Source: Atrina japonica
Lineage: Eukaryota > Mollusca > Bivalvia > Pterioida > Pinnidae
Assembly (NCBI GenBank): GCA_030159075.1
Contig: BROG01000045.1
Coordinates: 1 to 64,000, forward strand
DNA length: 64,000 nt
Direction: 5' to 3'
In this document: positions 55,861 through 64,000 of the stretch, one piece after another
How the letters are laid out: each line of letters starts with the position of its first letter
Position numbering within the stretch: the first letter of the stretch is position 1
Notes under the pieces: model-generated
Databases searched by the model: none
Seen by the model: the letters and a program-made list of their open reading frames with translations, nothing else
Told to the model about the DNA's origin: nothing
Program-made: the position numbers and the translations under genes

Positions 55861-58800
55861 GTATAGGAAGAAAAAGCAGTAAACACAAGTCTCAAATAGT
55901 CGTAAATATCTGAAAATCTTAAAATTCTGAACTCATCCTAAAACAGGTGCAGAAATGCATACCCAGTAAGAGGCAGAAATATTGTACAATGTACAGTTTT
56001 GGATTTTTCCCTAGATTCTTTGCCAAACTCTTGTTCTGACAATCCAAATTCTTCCAACAATTTACAAGCTTAACAAAACGGATAAGTCCAGCAACCATAA
56101 ATTTGGGTTTTGTGATGGAAAAACCTTCTATAGCCGATCAATATTATAACATGAAGCACTCAATTCACACATTTTTCCCCCAATTATAAGTAACAACAAA
56201 TATAGTCTTTCATTCAGTTCTTTTCTATGGATTAACCATGACTAAAGAAACCATGCAACACGCAGATCAGCTATTCAAATCGAGTTTTTCTTTTTAAATG
56301 AAATCACAAATTATGTACTGCAGACTTAAATAAAAGGTGTTATAGACATTTCAAATACTCCAATACCCTTACACTACAACAAAAGAATTATCTTACAGAA
56401 ATATAAACTGGATCTGATTGTGATCAGTGCAGTATTACAATTATGTTGTATCTCAAGAACTATAAATAATAACTGAGTACCAAGGTTAAACTAAAAACAA
56501 TCGAGTATTTGAGAATTTTAAATGTCTGAAATATAAATTTGATTACAAGTTCAATAAAATACAGAAATTTGGAAAAAGCAATTTTTATAAATTCACTCCA
56601 GCAAAACCTTTTAATGAAAAAAAATTAAAATATGCAATGGACATACAAACATGTCAAAAAAGCTTTAATTTTTTTTTTAAAAATAAATGTGTAATGGGAG
56701 TAGAGAGACTGAGAGAGAAGGGGTAAAGGGGATTGGATGTTGAGAAAAGGCAACAAGCTATTTAAGAGTAAAAGCGATTGAAATAAGTTTTATCTTGCTA
56801 ATAATGTGTTAGATGAAGTGCGGTTACCTGTTCAACTTTCTATACTGGATCAAATCTGCATAGTGACCAGAAACTGTGATGGTCACGTTTTTGTTGAGTT
56901 ATGAAATTGTATCAATTATACGAGAAATATGTACAAACTGTATTTCCAAGTACAATGAAAAGCTGACACGCAATGAGTTTGAATCTTAAAAATGAATATA
57001 AAACTATGAGATCTAATGTTTCCATGTACCCATTAACTACATTGTTAGTCATAATATTTGCAATTTCGAGGTGTCATATCTACAACTCATGAAGTATTTT
57101 GTTTCAAAACAGGACTTTTTCACTTCTTTGGAAACATATACCGGTAAGTAAAATACCAAACATTTCAACCTATGTTTTTAGACTTATGCAAATGCACTGA
57201 GGAGTCCTGACCATCCTTACTTGAACAAAGAGCCTTTATGATGTCAGCATATATTTGAAAATAAAACTGGAAATATCATACAGAAAACAACCCAAAGCTA
57301 ACACAAGACAATATTCACAACCATTTTACTATCCAAGAAACATCTGATCAAGTTCTGCTGACTTATTCTCTCCTGGATATTGTAATTAAAGATTTTAAAA
57401 AGTGGGTCGATTTGAATACGAAATATAATTATAAAACAAAATTCTGAACTTCTCCAGCAAACCAATTCAAACAAAGTTTGTTAGTCTTAAATGAAATTCT
57501 TACAAAGTCACTGATACTAAACTCTATATGTAGTTCAACCTCTGCTTTACCCAAACTTTGGTACTCTTATTTGATAAAGCGATGTATTATAACAGTGAGA
57601 AAATCAATGAAATAAATGATTAAAAGAAAAAAAATGTGATGGAGCAAAGAAAATCTGTAAATATATGAAAACCATGAAACCAAAAAAACCAAAAAAAAAT
57701 CTAATGGAATTCATCTTCATGCTCAGCTCTTCTCTCTCTCTCTCCATAAGTAAATATTAAAAACCATCTCAATGTGGCAGCCGTATCTTTTGAATACTAT
57801 TCTAATATGGGTAAAATAAGATAAGCTATAATAAAATTTTATAAAAGTCAAATCTACCTAAAAACTGATAAAATATTTTCATAAAAAGTGAAAAAGTCAA
57901 AAATTTTATATAATAACTGTAAAAAAAAAAATAAGAGTAAAGTAAAGGCATACATAGCCACCTGCTTGGAACTTTAAGCCCTACAGCATTGTTGGTGGTT
58001 GCGAATCTCTGTCGGGAAACAAACAAAACTGATGTCATCAAAATGATAAACCATAATCACGTTATCATTTTATCCAGAATCAAAGTCATTATAAAAAGTT
58101 CACATCTTTGCAGTTACATATAAGTAGAGTGTACATGTAGAATTATAACTTGGGATTTTTTTTCTTTGAATTTGATATCTAAGATAAATATATAACCTAA
58201 AACTCAACAATATGCCTCAGATCTAAGGGTCTTGAAATTCACTATTTGTTAACTTAGCCAAGAAATACTAAATAATAAATTTGGCTCTTAGGGGAAGTTT
58301 GAAATGTTTACAATACATGCAATCTACACCTGCACAAATGGTGATTAATTGATATAGATCAATTGAGTGAGATCTACAGTAAGAACTTGATGTAAGTCTT
58401 GGTACCATATGTTAAAAATATTATTCATTTTCATATATAGATAAAGGCTTACAACGTTCAATAAATTACCGGTTTTATAAAGTCCATATCATTCTATGTC
58501 ATGTTGAAGTTTTATAACCCATACAAGGAATAACTAAGTAATTAGAGCCCATCTCTCATCCATTATCTTCTATCAGACATGTAAGAAGCAATGTCAAGAA
58601 TGTGAGTAAATGAACTATCAGCTAACAACATCATTAAGAAGTTATCTTTATATGTGTCATTCCTGGCTCTTTATAGGTCTATTGGACTTGTGATGGAAAA
58701 TCATATTCATTTTTTCACATTTTGTAAATTTTGTAATTTATCCCACAAAAGTTTATCGCGTATTTCTAATCCTTGTCCAACCCCCCAAAAATATCAACCT

Positions 58801-59689
58801 AATGTAATATACAATATACATGTACATATGCTATAACCAATAGTTACCTCCCTTGTGCAAGTAATTATAAATAGAGTATTAAAAGATGCGTTCCTAACAT
58901 CAAGTAACTTGTGTATTTTAAATCAATACAGTTTTTGATTTCTACAATATGAAACTCTAATCTGCAGACTTTACTTTCATTTATAGTGGATGTTCCTTGT
59001 CTTCTACATGTAATAAAAATGAGGTGATTGTTTACATTTACATCACTTTAATTATTCTGACATTCAAAAATAATCCCAGCCGTTTTTTATATACATGACT
59101 TTCTTGCTGATTCAACTGATGACAACACTGTAAGTTTTCATCACATACAAATGATGATCATGATGATGAGGTCCATGCATACAGGTAAATCAATGATGCA
59201 TTTCTTTATCCACCAACAAATCCTCCAACATCTTACACATAATAAATAACACATGCACACGATGGTTAAACAAACCATGCGCATTCAACATGTCTATATA
59301 AGTAGTGCAATCATCTTCCAGTGTTTTCTTTGCGATACATTTATCAATGGTATTTCCTCTGCATTTGTTTATAACAGTTAACACCACTTGTTTGCCTATT
59401 CAAATTTTATTTGTTTATCGTGTCTATCGTTGTAGCATTTATTTACATATTTAGATTCAGTAAAGTACACAGGCTCTCAGTACTACCTGAAATCACAATG
59501 GATGGTTTTTACTAAATGGCTGTGTATTATGGATGTGAGAAATTTTGAATGTTTTTCAATTAACAACCATTTTCAATCTTAATAACCTTCTCTATCTAAG
59601 CGAGGAGGTGGCCTTCATCTCAAAAGTGATAAGGGCATCACGTTTTAAACCCCTGATGTCTCTAAAATTTGTTCATTTCAGGACTGAGA
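55858..59689. other. Non-coding stretch, presumably TIA1 intron or 5' flank
   Basis: AT-rich with short open frames only. A possible 47-nt minus-strand exon at 57962-58008 (acceptor TTTGTTTCCCGACAG, donor CAG/GTGGCT) is too short to assign and is discussed under findings. Confidence 0.45.
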
Positions 59690-59955
59690 CCCATTGGAAC
59701 CTGTTTATGTGAGGAAGTTTGCTGGTTTATTTGGAAGTCTAGTGTTTTCTTTTTTTCAGGTACATTAAAACCTGCTTTAGTGACCACCTGTGTATAAAGA
59801 CCACCTGCTGTCCCCAATAGTACTATTTGTGTACAAATCAACTTCTATATAAAGAGCACCTCCACTGCATATCTTAACTGGATCATTAAAAATTGGCTAC
59901 TACCATATAATTGAAAAATTGTCAAGTGTGGTGCAAAATACCATTAAAAGAAAAA
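59690..59955 (+). mobile_element. SINE-1 copy split by a MITE-D fragment
   Basis: The left part is GGAACCTGTTTATGTGAGGA and AGTTTGCTGGTTTATTTGG. The right part (from about 59881) is GATCATTAAAAATTGGCTAC, CATATAATTGAAAAATTGTC and AAGTGTGGTGCAAAATACCA. Between them, 59758-59880 belongs to another family. Confidence 0.7.
59758..59880. mobile_element. MITE-D fragment nested in SINE-1
   Basis: CATTAAAACCTGCTTTAGTG, ACCACCTGTGTATAAAGACC and CTATATAAAGAGCACC are the MITE-D motifs also seen at 43105 and 60521. The right half is missing. Confidence 0.6.
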
Positions 59956-60520
59956 CAAAAACAAAGCAAGTATAATCCTGTGGTTATAATCATCATAAAT
60001 CTCAATCTTAGAATATACCTGATATCGGGAATAAATACATGTAGAACTTTGAAAACTTTATCACCGAGTACAACTCGGGTGTCCAAGAATAAATACAAAC
60101 TTGAAACTTATCACAACTTGAGTACAATCTAGGGGTCCAAGAAAAAATAAAAACCCAACCTACCAATCCACTGAATTGTTACTATTGGTCACTTTTAGAT
60201 ATAAATGTAACAGCTAGTGCATTTAAATTTCCTAAGATTTATATTAAAACAAGAAATGTCAGAAATATGACCCAATAGTTCCTACTCTGGTAATTTTTTA
60301 TATATGCAAACAATGGAACTGCAACTGAAATCTCCTACAACCAAACAGTAAAAAGAGAAAAGGTTTCAATAACAATCATTAGTTTCATTTTTCTGTCATC
60401 AGAAGTCCTTCTAGTGGGTCCACGATCATTCTCTAGTAACTGATCATCATGTGAATGATATCCATCATTATAAAATATCTACGGTGAAAATCTCGTTTGA
60501 TCAACACACACACATACACA

Positions 60521-60712
60521 ACAGACAAAATTGCATTAAATGCTACCTCTGTATAAAGGGCACCTGCCTATAAAGGCCATTCAAACATAAGCTTTGTTCA
60601 TATTTTTCATAATGAATAAACCTCTGGCTCTTTACAAAGGCCACTTGTCTATTACGGCTACTTTTGCCTGTTCCCTTGAGTGGCCTTTATAGACAAATAA
60701 GATTATGTGAAA
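60521..60712. mobile_element. MITE-D copy 2
   Basis: AGACAAAATTGCATTAAATG, TAAAGGGCACCTGCCTATAA, CATAATGAATAAACCTCTGG, AAGGCCACTTGTCTATTACG and GAGTGGCCTTTATAGAC align along the whole of copy 1. Confidence 0.75.
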
Positions 60713-63700
60713 ATATTACCTACATACACATTTGAATTGCTAGAAATATTCCTCCTGATTTTAACTCAATTTCATTAATTTTGTTTAAACAAGAAATAGG
60801 AGGTTATGAACATCCTATTGAATTTTTTATTTGGTCATACAATACGTAACAATAAAACCTTCTATATATCTACAGTTGTTGGGAATCCATTATCGAGGCA
60901 GATATAAACACATTACAAATTTGACAGATAATTTGTCAGCTGGTTTTTACAGTTATGTATTATCATTATTATTATTTTTTTTATTTGTATCCCAATCAAC
61001 TTCATATAGCTCATGAAACTTTAAACAACTCGTACATTTCCCGGACAACTTACAAAACTATGAAATCTCTGGAGTGTAGTTTCCTGAACTAGTCATGCAG
61101 GCAGCCAATGTTTCAGCAACACGTGGTGAAACATATAATACAAACAAGCATAAGCTAGACAGAATGATTTGATAATGACGGTATGTTTATGGTCGACCAG
61201 GGAAAAGAAAGAATATCCATATATGGATTGTGATGGTATCTCTTTCTAGCCATGTTCATATTAAAAATAGGTTCTCTAGGAACACACTTTTTTTCTGTTG
61301 CAATTAGCGTATCCTTGATTATTTCAATGCAGTAATTAGGCAACAGTGTTCAGTGTATCATTTTAAACAGTCTCAAAGGAATTCATACATGGAATATAAT
61401 GGGTTTTCTTGATAGCTTCAGTTGCTGTAAATGAAAAATTAACTTTATTTTTACTTGATTAATTTAAAAAAATAATGAGGTGACTTTATTCATTATATGT
61501 CAATTAAAAAGTTCCCCCTCAAACCACCTTTAAATCTTTGTTTTTGATCACTGACTGGCAGAGGCATTTATTTCCCTCAACAGCAATTTTCATACGTTGA
61601 TAAAAAATATAATGGTTCATAAATTTCTAATTCCATGACTGTTAATGAGATAAGCAAAGGTAAGACATGATATATTAATGTAAATAATGGCTGCCTGGAA
61701 AATAATGGCCATCATTGCTTATAATGGCCACTCAACAGAGACAACTGACTGCTCTACGACAACACATCAAATCTTAGTTAATACAATGCCTTACACCTAG
61801 TCAACCTTCAAAAGGACAGACACCACCAAATATTTTCCCATAGGCCTCAATACTAATTTACAAAACTTCAGGTCACTGTCACACCCATGTTTACTATATC
61901 TGGGTCAAATAAGTACCCTGTGGTGGAAGATCAATATTTTTGATAACAAAATTTGCAATCAAAAGTATAGGTTGCCGTTGCATTTTTACTTCAAATTTTC
62001 ACTTGTTTACAACTCGTAGTATTCCGCACCAAAGGAAAATATCTATTCTCATATGACCCCTCCCTTTCAATTTTCAACCATCAACCCTATAATTTCCAAA
62101 GTACTACCAATATTCATGTATCTTTTTTTATCACCTTTATTTCACTTATTAATGGCAAAACTAATTTTTTCATTTAATGACCAATCAGATCGCTAGGCTC
62201 ATTTTACCCTCCGCACAACTTTGGGTGTCCAAAATGTCTGCGCCCATGTTGTAAACAAAGCCGGTGTTTTTCCTATAGATTTATCCAAAACATTGCCAAA
62301 AATAGTCATTTTGCATTTTTTGGAAATCTCACTAACTGTACACCAAGCCCCCTTAATAATGAGGATGGGGAACCCAACATGCAGAGAAACACAGTCTATA
62401 ATGTGTCACACCCCTACCTCTCAATCCCATTCATTGATATTAACAAATAAATGCATTATATGAAGAAGTTGTCTGTTTTTCTTTCATGATTTTCATTCAG
62501 AATTGTTTGTAATACATATACTTCATTATTTTGAATGATTTCATACCATTATTTACCAATATTGACCATGATATCAAATAAGGGTAGAAGGTACCCCTTA
62601 ATAATGGAAAAAGTGACAAAATATACCATTTTCTTCACAAAAACTTAAAATTTGGATCATTGCTTAATGAGCATGGAACCAATTAGGCACCAGAAGTAAA
62701 GAAGAATTTCTGAAGCTCACTTAATAGTAAACCATGTCATTTTTTATATCATCAAATTGCTTTTATTGACAAGGAATGAAGTGCACCCTTAATAAAAGTG
62801 TAAAACTTCTGGGAGGGGATACCCTTACATACAACACATTTCAATAGACTTATTGTGTTCATTTATATAAAATATGTTATGTAATCATTTTCAGACATGT
62901 CCATGTTTTGTTTCATCCCTTAATTACAGTCTCATGATGTAAGTAATTAAATACAGAGGGCAGATAACTGAGTCTGACTTTAAAATGACTGACACTTAAA
63001 TGGTGCAAAATGATAGTCAAATTGCTTTTAAAAGGATATATGACATATGTATAGTTCTGTTTCAGGTGAAAAATTAAGTCAAATTTTAATTATACTAAGT
63101 TTTGAAACCAGTAAAATTCAATATCAGGTGTTAATTTTTGTCTGGTATGACCCCAAGAGAGTGTTAAGTGACATTTGCTGGGGGGGGGGGGGGGGGGGTG
63201 AAAAAATGTGATTCAAACAAAAATGCATAACTGAAAATTTAGAAAACTTATGAAAACATGCAACTTGAATGAATATTAGATGCGTTAATACAGAAAAATA
63301 TATAATTGATACTTTATAATTATCTTTACAGGTACTTGAGTATGATAATTAGATAAAAATCTCTTATTGGACAATATTTGCTGGATTTAAAAAATTGAAA
63401 TATTCCTTCTACAGGTTAAAATGTTGATAGATTATGAAAAAAATGTTAAAACGACCTATTTCTAAAGAAATTTTTTATTTACAAATTTTTATTACCCAAA
63501 TTTAACACAGTATGGCCTAACCACAATATGGAAATTCTTGTGTACAGATCAGCATAAGGGGCGGGGGGTATTTAAATTAATTTTTATACTGTTTACAGTG
63601 TATATGGCATGATGAAATATTTTACTGATGAGACTTAAATGCTGAAATGCAGTTTAATACAATTTTCTTAAAAATGAGATGGTTTTTACCCTTCAGATAC

Positions 63701-64000
63701 ACAGTACATATATACAACTAAAGGTACAAAATACACTGCATGAGTAAATGACATGGTCCAATATGTAGATTTTGCCCTCAAAAAAAGAAAATCAACCAGT
63801 CTTTACCTCAAAAAGGTCTGATTTTAATTCAAATGAGTTAAAATTTACAATAGAAACATCATTTCCAAAATATCTCGCTAAAATTAGTCACTATGCATAA
63901 CCATAACTATATGATTTATTTATAAAAGAACATGTGTATGTTTGTAGGAGAGGGTGGGGTATACTTGAATTTTCCAAGAACAGATGAAATTTTGACCAAT
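60713..64000. other. Non-coding stretch with a G run and a MITE-D trace
   Basis: AT-rich. A short MITE-D-like trace lies at about 61700-61745 (AATGGCCATCATTGCTTATA - ATGGCCACT). A run of 19 G spans 63180-63198. The minus-strand frame at 61155-61343 has no motif I recognise. No RRM exon found. Confidence 0.45.
63180..63198. repeat. Poly-G run
   Basis: 19 consecutive G in otherwise AT-rich DNA. Such runs can form quadruplexes and are prone to length error. Confidence 0.9.

Noticed and set aside
59190..59387. 65-codon minus-strand open frame NKCRGNTIDKCIAKK...
   Set aside because: The composition looks protein-like, but there is no known motif, no splice sites of quality and no neighbour in frame.
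61155..61343. 62-codon minus-strand open frame with IIKDTLIATEKKCVPRE
   Set aside because: No recognisable domain and no supporting context; could be a transposase scrap but not supportable.

Overview
The window is AT-rich animal nuclear DNA, with small exons bounded by GT/AG splice sites, long introns and many retrotransposon and MITE relics. The transposable elements look lophotrochozoan, most likely from a bivalve mollusc: a tRNA-headed SINE ending in a GTTTAACGTCCCAC-type tail, CR1/jockey-like LINEs with a GDIHPNPGP motif, and a reverse-transcriptase relic of a kind I associate with mollusc sequences. This is inference from element style; no species can be named from what is here.

Only one cellular gene can be read with confidence: the 3' two thirds of a TIA1/TIAR-type RNA-binding protein on the minus strand. 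Seven exons lie between 48295 and 38714, and their phases join without conflict. They give 276 residues: the end of RRM2, all of RRM3 and a glutamine-rich C-terminal tail. RRM1 and the start of RRM2 were not found in the 15.7 kb upstream (48296-64000), so they lie beyond the window, are missing, or are too diverged for me to see. Below the TIA1 stop codon, two more minus-strand splice-bounded pieces (33220-33259, and an acceptor at 31747 followed by about 5.2 kb without repeats that ends at a polyadenylation signal at 26530) look like alternative or separate 3' terminal exons.

Layout. 1-2150: minus-strand LINE relic with PHD finger, endonuclease and reverse transcriptase. 2150-4640: no gene seen. 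4640-5250: SINE copies. 5633-10386: a MITE split by an almost complete but frameshifted plus-strand LINE, with a 15-bp near-identical flanking duplication. 10915-11340: endonuclease fragment of another LINE. 11340-15480: non-coding, with a long foldback at 13900. 15480-25131: nested relics, including two copies of a composite block made of a Gypsy-type integrase remnant (minus) and an RT remnant (plus), and an inverted third copy of its end. 25132-26460: (TA)n, one MITE nested in another, and a SINE. 26510-38700: putative 3' exons, MITEs, SINE and minisatellites. 38714-48295: TIA1. 48296-64000: presumed 5' intron, with tandem repeats, an internally amplified MITE, a SINE with a perfect 13-bp target-site duplication, and nested SINE/MITE relics.

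The most interesting functional signal is a roughly 220-bp (GA)n tract. It reads as (UC)n in the TIA1 transcript and starts within 20 nt of a 5' splice site in a gene whose product is a splicing factor that binds pyrimidine-rich RNA just downstream of 5' splice sites. No new multi-gene system is evident.
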